A stretch of DNA of 64,000 nt from Candidatus Altimarinota bacterium. Its GTDB lineage: Bacteria; Patescibacteriota; Gracilibacteria; BD1-5; UBA6164. The stretch is from contig JAAXWG010000001.1 of NCBI GenBank assembly GCA_013350285.1, positions 292,238 through 356,237 on the forward strand. Direction: 5' to 3'. Shown here piece after piece: positions 23,361-34,550 of the stretch; within the stretch, counting starts at the first letter, position 1; every line of letters begins with the position of its first letter. Below the pieces are notes generated by a model that searched no databases, had not been told where the DNA came from, and worked only from the letters and a program-made list of their open reading frames with translations. Both the position numbers and the translations under genes were made by a program.

Positions 23361-24818
23361 ATGAAATTAGCATTTAAAAGTTTGGAAGAAATAATAAATC
23401 TTATAAAAAAATGAGATATTTCATCAAAGGCAGTTTTTGACTATTTTCTTTGAAGAATAGAAAAATTTGACCAAAAAATTCAAGCATTTAATTATATAAA
23501 TAAAAATGGTTTCAATGAAAAAAATGAATGATTGTATTGAGTTCCTATCTGAATAAAAGATATTTTTTGTGAAAAATGAATTCCTACAACAGGAGCTTCA
23601 AAAATGCTTGAAAATTTTGTCCCACCTTATGATGCAAGTGTTATTATAAAACTCAAAAATGCCTGAATGAGCTCTATTTGAAAACTCAATATGGATGAAT
23701 TTGCTATGGGATCAAGTACAGAAACATCAGCCTTTAAAAAAACTATAAATCCATGGGGAAAAAACAGAATTCCTTGAGGATCAAGTGGAGGAAGTGCAGC
23801 TTCTGTTGCAGCCTGACTTATTCCAGCATCGCTTGGAACAGATACTTGATGAAGTATTAGGCAACCTGCAAGTCTTTGTGGTATTGTTGGATTTAAACCA
23901 AGCTATTGAAGAAATAGTCGTTTTTGAGTTATGCCTATGGCATCAAGTCTTGATTGTCCATGAACTTTAACAAAAACAGTGAAAGATGCAGGTCTTCTGT
24001 ATGAAATTATGAATGGAGAAGATAAAAATGAAAATACAACTCTTCCTTGAAAAGATACAATTAATCCTCATATTTGGGAAAAATCTGATTTACAATGAAA
24101 AAAAATAGGGATTCCAAAAGAGTATTTTGAAGAAGGGCTTGATAAAAATGTAAGAACTGTTATTGAAAAAGCTATTGAAGATATAAAAAATATGGGGGCA
24201 GAAATAATAGAAATTTCTCTTCCTATGACAAAATATGCTATGGCAGCTTATTATATCATTGTTCCTGCCGAAGTGAGTACAAATCTTGCAAGACTTGATG
24301 GAATTAGGTATGGGCATTCAAGTGATAAGGCACATGAAAATTTGGAAGAATTTTATATAAATAATCGTGGGGAAGGACTTTGAGCAGAGGTAAAAAGAAG
24401 AACAATTCTTTGAAGCTATGTACTTTCTGCTTGATTTTATGATGCTTACTTCAAAAAAGCAAGCCAAGTAAGAACCCTTATTATCCAAGATTTTGAACAA
24501 GCTTTTGATAAAGTAGATGCAATTGTATGTCCTGCAAGTCCAAGTGTTGCTTGGAAAATAGGAGAAAAAAGTGAAGATCCTATAAAAATGTACCTCTCTG
24601 ATGCCTACACTATTCCTGCAAGTATGGCGGGACTTCCTTGAATTTGTATTCCGTGTGGATTTGCAGAAAGCGAAGATGGAGAAAAAGAAAATCTTCCTGT
24701 TGGTCTTCAAATTTTGACTCCAAGATTGACAGAAGAAAGACTTTTTGAAATTGCTTCTGTTTATGAAAAAAATACTCCTTGGAAAGATATGATGATACCT
24801 CCTAATTTTGAAGATTAA
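23361..24818 (+). CDS. gatA: Glutamyl-tRNA(Gln)/Asp-tRNA(Asn) amidotransferase subunit A
   Basis: 485 residues, the full amidase family length. The Lys-Ser-cisSer catalytic triad is visible: VPIGIKDIF (Lys), [11 protein letters not shown] (cis-Ser) and GTDTGGSIRQPAS (nucleophile Ser). Several of these glycines are TGA codons, including both in DTGG, so the gene would be broken in eight or more places under the standard code; this is one of the best proofs of recoding here. It generates ammonia for converting Glu-tRNA(Gln) to Gln-tRNA(Gln) with GatB and GatC, which are not in the window. The C-terminal [19 protein letters not shown] is characteristic. Confidence 0.97.
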
Positions 24819-24832
24819 AAAAATTCAGTTTT

Positions 24833-24861
24833 TTGCAAAGATAATCTCTTTATGATACAAT
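24833..24861 (+). promoter_or_regulatory. Probable promoter of the 24890 gene
   Basis: TTGCAA (24833-24838), 17-nt spacer, TACAAT (24856-24861) in the extended form TATGATACAAT. The -10 box lies in the loop of the gatA terminator hairpin. Confidence 0.55.
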
Positions 24862-24876
24862 AAAAGAGATTATTTT
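24841..24876 (+). terminator. gatA terminator
   Basis: ATAATCTCTTT pairs with AAAAGAGATTAT (one bulge) and is followed by a run of seven T. The loop contains the -10 box of the next gene. Confidence 0.65.
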
Positions 24877-24889
24877 TTTATTTACAATT

Positions 24890-26212
24890 ATGACTCAACA
24901 AGACCAAAAAAATAAAAATTTTGAAAACCCTAAGTGAGAGGCAACGGTAGAATTTCAAGAACAATGCAGAAAAAGAGAAAATTTTTTTAAAGAAAAGTAT
25001 TGAGATGCTCTTAAAAAAGCTCTTTGAGAAGAAAATATTTGAGTTTTTCATAGAATTGCCACAAATTATAGTTACATAGAATGAGATATTTCTGAGAATG
25101 AAAAAATTTCCCAAGCAATAAATAAGACCTTTCAAAATGAAAATGAAACAAAAAGTCTTGGTTTAAAGATGTCAAAAGAAGAAACAGAAAAAGTTATAAT
25201 ACTCCTTCAGGATTCTTTTACAGAAAAAAAAGAGGATTCAAATAATAATTGAGAAGGAGAAAAAAATAATTCTCTTCAAGAAAATAATGAAAATACCAAT
25301 GAACAAAATATTGAAGAAAATCCTTTTTCTCCAATAATAAATGATTTAGTAAAAAAATGAAATCTAACACAAGAAGAAGCAAATGAGGCAAAAAAAGCAA
25401 TAGATTCTCAAAAAATTCCTCATGATTCAGAAAACGAATGAAGTATAAAAGATTTTTTTGAAAATACTTTAAAAGAAACAAAACTTCCTCACGAAAAAAA
25501 ACAAAATCTTATAAAGGTTCTTTCTTTTTTGGAAAAAGGTGAAACGAAATCTCAAAATAAAGAAAATCTTGAAAAACATTTTTGAAAAGATATAAAAAGA
25601 AGCCTCTTATCACAAAATCAAAAAGAGTTTGAAGAAGGAAGTATTTTAAAAAATACTTATGAAATTCTTTGATGAAATTATTTTATAGCAAAAGATAAAC
25701 TTGAAAATAAAGATGAACAACAAAAATCACTCAATATAGCTTTTGAAAAATCACTCAATGAAGTAATTTATGGAAAACAAATAGAAAGAAATGAATCCTT
25801 TGACCTCAGTGTAAAAATAATTAAAAATCCAAATAAATCTATTAAAGAGAGATTTACTGCTCTTAATTCTATTAATGAAGAAGTAAATAAACAAGAATGA
25901 ATAAAATCAAAATGAGCTACAACAAAATGACAAGAAAATTGAAATTCTCAACATTATAAAAAAATTCAAGAATTTTTAAAAAAGGCAAGAGAAAATGCAG
26001 AAAAAAATATATGAAACCAAAAACTTCTTTCTGATGCTATAAATATAGTTTCAAGATTAATAGAAATTCCTGAATTAAAAAAAGAACATAAAGAAATTAT
26101 TGAATGATTTGAAAAAGAACTAACAAAAAATAAAAATAAATTATCTCCTGAAAGGCTGGGAGAAATAATTACGGAATGTAAAAATATTGAATCAAGTTAT
26201 AGTGGTGAATAA
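24890..26212 (+). CDS. Hypothetical charged, helix-rich protein (440 aa)
   Basis: Not recognised. Rich in Lys, Glu, Asn and Gln with no signal peptide or membrane segment, so probably cytoplasmic. An N-terminal segment (about 1-95) is separated from the rest by a low-complexity Asn/Glu linker (KKEDSNNNGEGEKNNSLQEN). After it comes a possible helical domain (SPIINDLVKKGNLTQEEANE). The last 130 residues look like long alpha-helices. TGA is Gly at many sites. It has its own promoter, and its last 16 bp overlap the 3' end of convergent comEC. Confidence 0.75.
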
Positions 26213-27687
26213 TATTTTTTTTGTTTTGATAAAAACAAAAAAATAAGTAAATAATAAATAATTAAAAAATAAGAGGATAAAAATCAAAAATCTATTTGCA
26301 AAAGAGATATTTTCAAACTTCAAAAAAAATGGACCATATATATATCAAATCTTAAAAAAATATAGGTGATATATCAAAATATTTGTCCTAATATTGTAGA
26401 CAAAGGGAAAAGGATTATAGACAAAAATCAAAATAGCATAGCAAAAGGAATTGTTGGAGCTACTACTATATTAGAAAGGGGTGATATAATAGACATCTGT
26501 CAAAAATTAATAATGATAAGAGGAAGAGTAAACAGAAGTGCTGATATACTCAAAACAAGACTTTCTTTTATCGCAAAAAAGGAAGGTACAAAATACAAAA
26601 TTCTTTCTAATGGCTTTTGTAAATATACTATCCCAAGCACCGAAAAAAAACTAAGTTGAAGACTAATATCATAATTCAGTGATAAGGGATTAAAAAGTAT
26701 CATCAAAAAAAGGCTAGAGAAAAATAAAAACTCAAATGAAGCCTTTCTTCAAAGAGATACTATATAAAATCACAATAATCCCATAAGAGAGGCTCTCAAA
26801 ACAGGAGCACTATATCCTACCAAAAAAGTGAAAAATATAACAAAAAAACTAATCAATACAATTTTCAAAAATGGTGGAAAAAATGAAAAGAAAAATGAAA
26901 AGAAAAGAATAAGTATTGTTATATTAAAACCACTTACGGCTATAAGATGAGTAAGTCATGAATTATTAAAATCGTCTTTTAAGTCTTTAGAAATATTTTC
27001 TCTTGCCCCGAGAAGAATTCCTCAAAGAAAAATAGCTTCTTCTTGAGGATAAAGAAAATGGATAGAAGAAAGTATATTGATTCTTAATTTCTCTAAATAA
27101 GTAATATATTTATTTTTTTCTTTACCTCAAAGAAAAGAAATACTCCAAGGGTATGCCTTAAAATATAAATTTTTAGAAAGCATATATTTTTCGTAATTAA
27201 AAGAAGAGAAGTTTTGAAATGGATATATTTTTGATTCAAAAAAAACATTATCTCAAGAAAAAAATGTGTAATTATAAGGACTTTCTACAATTCAAAAAAT
27301 AGGATTTTCTATGATTTTGTCATTTATTTTTTTTAGTTTTATAATGTAATTTTTTGAATAATCATTGTAAGTATCAAGTTTTTGTATTTCTCATTCAATT
27401 TTATTTGTATCTGTATAAAAATTTTTTTGTATTTGCTCATATTTGAGAGAATTTTCCTGATATTCTTTATAAGAAATAAAAACTCCTAAAAGAAAAAAAG
27501 AAAGAAGAAAAGGATATATTATAAAAAAACGAATATGAGAAAAAAGAATATAATTTATGAAAAATAGTGAAAAAAAAAGGAGAATTATTAAGGAAATATA
27601 AGGATAAACAAAAATGTTATTGAGAAAAACTCAAACAATAAATGCAATAAGACTAGAAATAAAAAGGATATGTTTTGACACTTTTTT
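26197..27687 (-). CDS. comEC: ComEC/Rec2 DNA-uptake channel (competence domain); start uncertain
   Basis: About 496 residues of hydrophobic protein. The N-terminal part has membrane helices and an OB-like segment (NPIFGIVESPYNYTFFSGD). The Competence domain is recognised by ILLGARENISKDL, THLIAVSGFNITIL, LVGYSAPVLRASLMG and FNPLSLNYDISLQLSFFSVLG. No C-terminal metallo-beta-lactamase domain follows, so this is the short form. ComEC conducts single-stranded DNA across the inner membrane, matching PilB, PilC and ComFC in this window. The frame opens right after a TAA at 27688-27690, and no ATG, GTG or TTG occurs before the first helices. A GTG at 27680 is out of frame. Either a rare start (ATT) is used, or there is a 1-nt error near 27670. 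The coordinate given is the maximum open frame. Confidence 0.88.
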
Positions 27688-27706
27688 CTTACTGAATAAT
27701 TATTTT

Positions 27707-28483
27707 ATTATCTACTGATTTATTTTTTGTAATTTTATAAAGCCCTTTTATTCCAAATCAAAGAAGTATAAGAGCAAAAATTTGATTAAAATTAAAACTG
27801 AAATAATTGCTTAAAACATCATTTTTTCCACTAAAAAAATCAAAAATAAGTATACAGCTTGAGAAAGCAATAAGTCAAACATAGCCTATAAATCATTTAA
27901 TATGGATAAATAAAGACAGGATATAAAGGACCCAAAATAATATAAAAAAGACAATGGCATATATAATAGGAAGAGGGAAAACAGGAACCTGATATGGAAC
28001 AACATTATAAGGAGTATTATACATAATCTCTATTCCTATATGTGTTTCTTTTCCATACACCTGTCCTCATAAAAAAGACCCTATATATCCTATAAAAAGA
28101 ACAAATATAAAAGAAAGAACAACTCCATCTATATACTTATTTATATTTTCTTTAGAAGATTTAAGTCTCAAGAAAAGAACAAGAAAAAAACCAAATAAAG
28201 CTCAAAAAAGAGAAAAGTTATAATCATTCATTATAAAAAATTCTATTAGACTTTCAAATGTATATTTAAGATGACTCCATTGAGAAAAAACATAAAAAAG
28301 ACGAGAAAAAACAAAAACTGAAAGAAAAAACCATATAATATTTTGACGAAACAAAAGAAAATCAAATCCAAGTCTCATAGAAAGCTTTTTTAGCATCCAC
28401 AAGAAAAAAAAGAAACAAAGAGTAAGAGTAAGTCAAAAAGTATAAATTATAAAACCGTCAAAAATTTCAAAAAATGGATACAC
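27707..28483 (-). CDS. lgt: Prolipoprotein diacylglyceryl transferase-like (Lgt)
   Basis: About 258 residues with six or seven membrane helices. Family order is preserved: YTFGLTLTLCF, SRLFYVFSQW (usual GARLFYVL), FSLFGALFGFFLVLFL, then GYIGSFLGGQVYGKET, which corresponds to the Lgt signature GRIGNFxNGExYG. The Arg of GRIG is replaced by Tyr and Asn by Ser, so catalysis may differ. Lgt attaches diacylglycerol to lipoprotein cysteines at the membrane. No ATG fits the start; GTG at 28483 is chosen as the first canonical start after an in-frame TAA, with ATT at 28486 the alternative. It lies 20 bp upstream of comEC on the same strand. Confidence 0.8.
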
Positions 28484-28553
28484 AATATCTATTTATAAAG
28501 TAAATTACTTTTTTTTATTGTATTAAAAAAAGAGAAAAAATCAAAACATATTT

Positions 28554-29111
28554 TTAAGCCCTTCAAAGATATATTTTTGTTCTTGTATCAACCTTTAATT
28601 TATCTCCAATAGCAACAAAAAGAGGTACTTGAATAACAAGCCCTGTAGAAAGAGTTGCTGGTTTTTTTCATCCTGTTGCCGTATCTCACCTTTCTCATGG
28701 AGGTGTTTCCATAACCTCCAAAACAACACTTGGTTCTAAATTTATATTTATAGGTTTTCCATTAAATTCTTGAAGCATTACTTTATCTCCATCAGAGAGA
28801 AAATATTTTGAATCTCATATAATATCAAGCCCAAGAGATACTTGTTCATAATTATTAATATCCATAAAATAATAATTTTCTCCATCATTATAGAGATAAT
28901 CATAAGTTTTTGTTACTATATCAGCTTCTTCAAATATATCACTATCTCAAAAAGTTTCTGGAATAGTTCATCAAGTAAGTAAATTTTTCATTTTTACATT
29001 AACAATACTCCCTCCTCTTCCTACAACCTTTTGATCATAAGAAACAATTTCATAAGGTGCTCATTTAAAAATAACCTTTCTTCATACTTTTAATTCTGTT
29101 GCCTGAAGCAT
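28554..29111 (-). CDS. efp: Translation elongation factor P
   Basis: 185 residues, typical length, with three beta-barrel domains. EF-P relieves ribosome stalling at proline runs. The N-terminal domain shows [20 protein letters not shown] and [11 protein letters not shown]; the C-terminal signature is recognisable in VMETPPGERGDTATGG and [20 protein letters not shown]. The modification-loop tip carries Arg32 where many bacteria have Lys. Roughly half the glycines are TGA. Start at 29111 matches the family N-terminus. Confidence 0.96.
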
Positions 29112-29186
29112 ATATATAATTTAAGAATAAAAATCAAGAGCTAATTGTAGAGAAAATATTAAAAAATCAAGTTCTCTTACAAAAAT

Positions 29187-30431
29187 CTACTCCGAAAAAG
29201 GAAGCTCAAGAGTTTCTATTTTTTGAAAATTAGAACCAATAAGTCCTTGCATATCACCATACAGTCTTGAAGTATTTGATAAAACTCTATCAAGTTGTTT
29301 TTCTCTTGATGCCCATATTTTTTCCATTGCTCTTTTTTCTCTTTCTAATTCATCCTTTAATCCACTAAATGCCTCTATTATATTTTCAATTTTTGCCTTA
29401 AATTCAGATGAAGTAAGATAATTATAAATAATTTCCATTTTTTCATCTTTCCCTGCAAGTGAATTTTTCATATGCTCAAGGGCAATGATATTTTCTCTCA
29501 AGGTAAAAGTAAGTGGAATTACATATTCCCAAGAAGTTACCCAAATATCTTTATATAAAGCAAAATGTTTTATTCCTTCTGGAAGAGTATTTGTAACAAT
29601 AATAGCAAGAGAAGCTTTTACCAAAGTTCTATCCTCTCTTAGTTTTTCAACCCAAGAATCACTCCAAGCTTTTGTGTTTTTTGATTCCCAAACAATTATT
29701 CACGAATCTTGTCAGAACTTATTTTTCACAATTTGAATAATATCAGCTCCTTTTATTCATTTTTCTACATCTCTCACATCATCTATAGGAAAATTTGCCT
29801 TTAAAATGTTTTTTAAAGCATCTTCTTGAATTTCTCATTGTATTTGCATAGATCACTGATTTGCTTTTCTTGTTGCTTCATCAAGAGATTTTTTTAGTGC
29901 TTCCATCTGTTTTTCTTTTTCTTGCATTTTCTTTTCATATTCAAGTTGTTTTTTTTCAAACTCTATTTCAAATTTTTCCTGAGATTGTTTAGAAAATTCC
30001 TCTTCCGTCTTTTTTCTTTCTGCAATAATTGCTTTTTCTTTTTCTATTTCCCAATCTTTTTGTTTCTGCTCAAGAGCATCTTTTTCTCTCAAAAACTCAA
30101 GTTCTTTTTTACGAGATTCTTCATCTCGTTTACGAAGATTTTCAAGCTCAATTTCTTTTCCTTTCGCTTCTTGATCTATGCTTTTAAGTTTTTCTTCAAG
30201 TTGTTTTTGAGATACAGATTGAGCCTTAATCCACATTTCCTTTTTTATATCTTCCTCCTTTTTTATTTGTTCTTCCAAAAATTTTTCCTCTCGTTTTTTT
30301 TGTTCTTCTAAAAAACTATTTTCCAATTCTTTTTCTCGTCTACGAACTATATCATCTATTTCTTGTTTATGAGCATCACTGAGAGAAAATTTGAAACCAC
30401 ACTTTGGACAGATGATCTGTGTATCAGTCAT
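29187..30431 (-). CDS. DUF2130-family protein with zinc ribbon and long coiled coil
   Basis: 414 residues. The start at 30431 opens with a short zinc-ribbon-like element (IICPKCGFKFSLSD). Residues about 20-205 form an extended, highly charged coiled coil (many KKREEKFLEEQ-type repeats). The C-terminal domain contains WESKNTKAWSDSWVEKLRED, LAIIVTNTLPEG and VTSWEYVIPLTFTLRE, which match the conserved DUF2130 core; its D...ESK pattern resembles restriction-endonuclease-like folds. A role in DNA handling is suspected for the family but not shown. An upstream in-frame ATG at 30476 would add 15 residues but lies in the terminator region. Confidence 0.88.
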
Positions 30432-30451
30432 AATTATTTTTTCTAAAAAAT

Positions 30452-30481
30452 AAAAGTTGAAGCTATTATACTCCAACTTTT
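30452..30481 (-). terminator. rny terminator with embedded promoter-like -10
   Basis: On the minus strand AAAAGTTGGAG pairs with CTTCAACTTTT and is followed by TTTTTT, 56 bp after the rny stop. The loop contains TATAAT, and TTTGAT lies 16 nt upstream of it, so the same sequence can serve as promoter for the DUF2130 gene. Confidence 0.7.
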
Positions 30482-30536
30482 AAAAAATCAAATTATATAT
30501 TTTTTATATTTTTGAATTTTAGAAAATACTCTCTTA

Positions 30537-32087
30537 TTATTTTGCATATTCTATAACTCTCATTTCTCTTATAAGACTTACTTTTACTTCTCATGGATAA
30601 GCAAGTTCGTTATGAATACCTATTGCTATATTTCTTGCCATTTCTTGAGCTTGTAAATCAGAAACTGTATCGGCATCAACAAAAACTCTTACTTCTCTTC
30701 ATGCACTTATTGCATAAGCCTTATTTACTCAACTAAAGCTTTGTACAAGAGCCTCCATTTCTTGAATTCTTTTTAAATATTGTTCTATAACTTCTCTTCT
30801 TGCTCATGGTCTTACTGAGCTTATTGCATCAGCAATTTGAACAATAGCAGCCTCTATACTGATAGAATAAGATTCCTCATGATGATTTTCAATAATATCA
30901 ATTATTTTAGGATTCATATTATATTTTCTTGCAAGTTTTCCTCCTATTTCTGGATGAGTCCCCTCTATATCATGATCAAGAGCTTTTCCTATATCATGAA
31001 GCAATCCTCATTTTTTCACAAGATTTTGATCAACTCATAATTCTCTTGCAAGAGCCTCAGCAATATAGGCTACTTCTTTGCTATGCTTTAATATATTTTG
31101 ACCATAGCTTGTTCTAAATCTTAGTTTTCCAATAATAGGAATTATATCTTCTGGAATGTCTGAAATTCCCATTTCTTCTATTGTTTTTGTTCCAAGTTCT
31201 TTGAGAAGAATATCTCCCTCTTCATAAGTTTTTTCAACAATTTCTTCAATTCTCGCTGGTTGTATTCTTCCATCTTCTATAAGTTTTTCAAGAGATTTTT
31301 TTGCAATATATCTTCTGTATAAATCAAAAGAAGATATAAAAACTGAATCTGGAGTATCATCAATAATAAGAGAAACTCAAGTTGCTTTTTCAAAAGTGGT
31401 AATATTTCTTCCTTCTTTTCCTATAAGCTTCCCTTTTATATCATCACTTGGAATTTCTATTACTGTTGTTGTTACTTCATTAGTAACATCAGACGAATAC
31501 TGCTGAACAGCCTTTATAAGTATTTCTCTCGCTGTTTCTTTCTTTTTATCTTCTATTTTCTTTTTATATTTTTCTATTATTTCCATCCCTTCATCACCAT
31601 ACTTTTCAGAAATTTGAGCAAGAAATAATTCCTTTGCTTGTTCCTCTGTTAATTTTGACATTTCTGCTATTTTTCAATCAAATTCCTCTATTTTATTATT
31701 TAATTCTTGCTTTTTTTCCTTTAATTCTTCTTCTTTTTTTAGAAGTAATTCTTGTTTTTTATCTATTTCATCAAGTCTTTGTTGAAATTTTTCTTCTCTT
31801 TCTAAAACTCTTTGTTCTGTTTTTGTTACCTTTTCCATAATAAGAGTACTTTCTTGTTTTGCTTGTTTAAGAGACTCTTCTGCTTCAAGCTTTTTTTGTT
31901 TTAAAAAATCTTCTGATTCTTTTCTTGCCTTATCAAGAATTTCTTCTTTTTTTGTTGTTGCTTCTTTAAGAAGTTCTTCGTATTTAAATCTTGCTTTTGA
32001 TGATTTACGATTTTCCCAAATATATACGAAAATAAATGCGAGGGCTCATCAAAAAACGACACCCAAAACTATACTAAAAATATCCAT
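30537..32087 (-). CDS. rny: Ribonuclease Y
   Basis: 516 residues, usual length. Order: N-terminal membrane helix (residues about 3-23, FSIVLGVVFGGALAFIFVYI), a long charged coiled coil (about 30-200), a KH domain with GKLIGKEGRNITTFE, and the HD domain with GLLHDIGKALDHD and ENHHEES. RNase Y starts mRNA decay at the inner membrane face. The start ATG at 32087 places the helix at the extreme N-terminus, as in the family. Confidence 0.97.
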
Positions 32088-32270
32088 AGTTTATCAGATT
32101 AAAAATGTAAAATGAAATAGTTTGAAAGCATTAAGTTTTTATGTGTGGATGATGTTGTGTTGTATAAAAACTCTCTCTATTCTGAATATAAACTTACTCT
32201 TTTCAAAAAGTAAGCAAGTCTATTGTAATAATTTTTTTAAAAAGTCAAAACTAAGAAAAATTAGTTTTAA

Positions 32271-32299
32271 AAAAACACACTTTTTTGTGTGTTTTTTTA
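32271..32299 (-). terminator. fusA terminator
   Basis: AAAAACACAC / GTGTGTTTTT stem of 10 bp, 6-nt loop and a T-run on the minus strand, just below the fusA stop. The A/T symmetry would let it work in both directions. Confidence 0.75.
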
Positions 32300-32305
32300 T
32301 TTTTT

Positions 32306-34444
32306 TTAATCTTCATCATCTTCAAGTTTGAATCCTCTTTCTTCTCTGATTTTCATTGCAAGATTTGTTGGTACATCTTCATAATGATGAAATTCCATTG
32401 CATAACTTGCTCTTCATTGAGAAGCACTTCTTAGCTCTGTAGCATATCCAAACATTTCTGAAAGTGGTACATAAGCAGTAATTATTTTTGCTTGTCCTCT
32501 TTGTCCCATTTCTTCAATTCTTCCTCTTTTACTATTGATTTGTCCGAGTACATCACCCATATATTCTTCTGGTGTATTTACTTCTACTTTCATTATTGGT
32601 TCCAAAAGTACTGGAGTTGCTTTTTTACAAGCATCTCTAAATGCTTTTGAAGCAGCTATTTTAAAAGAAAGTTCTGAAGAGTCTACTTCATGAAATGATC
32701 CAAAGGTCAAAGTTGCTTTTATATCTACCATAGGGAAACCGGCAAGGTATCCTCTTTTATAAGCCTCATTTAAACCTTTTTCAACTCATGGAATATATTC
32801 TTTTGGGATAACTCAACCAACGATTTTATTTATAAATTTATTAATTTTTTTAATTCCATTATCATCTTCATCTGCTTCCTTATATGGTTCAAAAGTAATA
32901 ATAACATGTCCATATTGTCCTCTTCCTCAAGTTTGTTTTGAATATTTATGTTCAACATCTTTTGCTACATTTTTAATTGTTTCTCTGTAAGCAACTTGTG
33001 GAGCACCAACATTACATTCAACTTTAAATTCTCTTCTCATTCTATCTACAATAATATCAAGATGAAGTTCTCCCATTCATGAAATAATTGTTTGTCCACT
33101 TTCTTCATCTACTCTTACTTTAAAAGAAGGATCTTCTTCAGCAAGTTTTCCGAGAGCAACTCCCATTTTTTCCTGATCAGCTTTTGATTTTGGCTCAACA
33201 GAAATATGAATAACCGGTTCTGGAAATTCTATTGATTCAACCAAAAGTTTTTTATTTACATCACAAATAGTATCTCATGTTTTTGTGTCTTTTAAACCAA
33301 CAATAGCTCCTATATGACCAGCTGGAATTTCTTCAATTTCTTCTCTTGAATTTGCATGCATTTGTAGTAATCTTCCAACTCTTTCCTTTTCTCCTGATGT
33401 TGCATTATAAACATAACTTCAAGATTTAAGTGTTCCTGCATAAACTCTAACAAAACAAAGTTTTCCTACAAATGGGTCAGTCGCTATTTTAAAAGCAAGA
33501 GCAGCTAAAGGAGAGTTTACCTCTACTTTAATTTCTTCTGTTTTTTCTTTATCATCTGGATCCATTACTTTCAAGATTCCATTATTTACATCAAGAGGAC
33601 TTGGTAAATATGCACAAGCCGCATCTATTACCATTTGTACTCATACATTCTGAAGAGCAGAACCACAAGCAACTGCATAAAGATTATTTGCACATACTCC
33701 TATTCTCAATCATTGCTTAATTTCATCAATAGAAAGTTCTCCATTTTCAAAGTATGTATTCATAAGTCCTTCATCTTGTTCTGCTACTTTTTCCATAAGT
33801 TCTAATCTATATGTTTCTACTTTTTCTTTTAATGCAGATGGAATTTCTATTTCTATAATTGTTTCTCCTCATTTTCCTTCAAATTTATAAGCCTTCATTT
33901 CTACTAAATCTACAATTCAAGAAAAAGTATCTTCTGCACCAATTGGAAGTTGTATAGCAACTACCTTATTTCCAGCAAGTCTTTTTTTGATTGATTCAAT
34001 TGTCATATAAAAATCAGCTCAAGTTTTATCCATTTTATTTACAAAAGCAATTCTTGGAACATGATATTTATCAGCTTGTTTCCATACTGTTTCAGATTGT
34101 GGTTCTACTCATTGAGATCCATCAAAAACAGCAACCCCTCAATCAAGTACACGAAGCGATCTTTCTACTTCAATAGTAAAATCAACATGTCATGGAGTGT
34201 CAATAATATTAATTTGATAGTCTTTCCAAAAAGCTGTTGTAGCAGCTGAAGTAATAGTAATACCTCTTTCTTTTTCTTGTTCCATCCAGTCCATAGTTGC
34301 AGCACCATCATGAACTTCTCAAATTTTATGAGTTTTTCCAGTATAAAAAAGAATTCTCTCAGTAGTAGTAGTTTTTCCTGCATCAATATGAGCAATAATT
34401 CCTATATTTCTCACTTTATTGAGAGGAGCATGTTTATTTGACAT
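32306..34444 (-). CDS. fusA: Elongation factor G
   Basis: 712 residues. Ribosomal translocase GTPase. G1 [16 protein letters not shown]2/switch [12 protein letters not shown]3 DTPGHVDFT and G4 NKMDK are all in place in the first 150 residues; domain IV and V sequences follow to the acidic C-terminus LEDDED. TGA encodes glycine even in the G3 motif DTPG. The gene sits at the end of a long minus-strand cluster but appears to have its own promoter at 34518-34545. Confidence 0.98.
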
Positions 34445-34517
34445 AATAAATAATTATAAAATAAGTAAATTTATTTTTCTGTTTTTATTTTTATATATTT
34501 TTGATTTTTGTGCGGAG

Positions 34518-34545
34518 ATTTTATATAAAAGATTTGATAAGTCAA
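34518..34545 (-). promoter_or_regulatory. Probable fusA promoter
   Basis: Minus strand TTGACT (34545-34540), 16-nt spacer, TAAAAT (34523-34518), about 75 nt before the fusA ATG in the gap after the 218-aa gene. The -35 box is close to consensus. Confidence 0.55.
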
Positions 34546-34550
34546 ATTTT

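Noticed and set aside
26366..26659. 97-residue plus-strand reading frame
   Set aside because: It is antisense to the conserved ComEC core, whose reading is far more convincing.
29922..30311. Phe-rich plus-strand reading frame that looks like a membrane protein
   Set aside because: Antisense shadow of the Glu/Lys-rich coiled coil of the DUF2130 protein; GAA/AAA repeats read as TTC/TTT.
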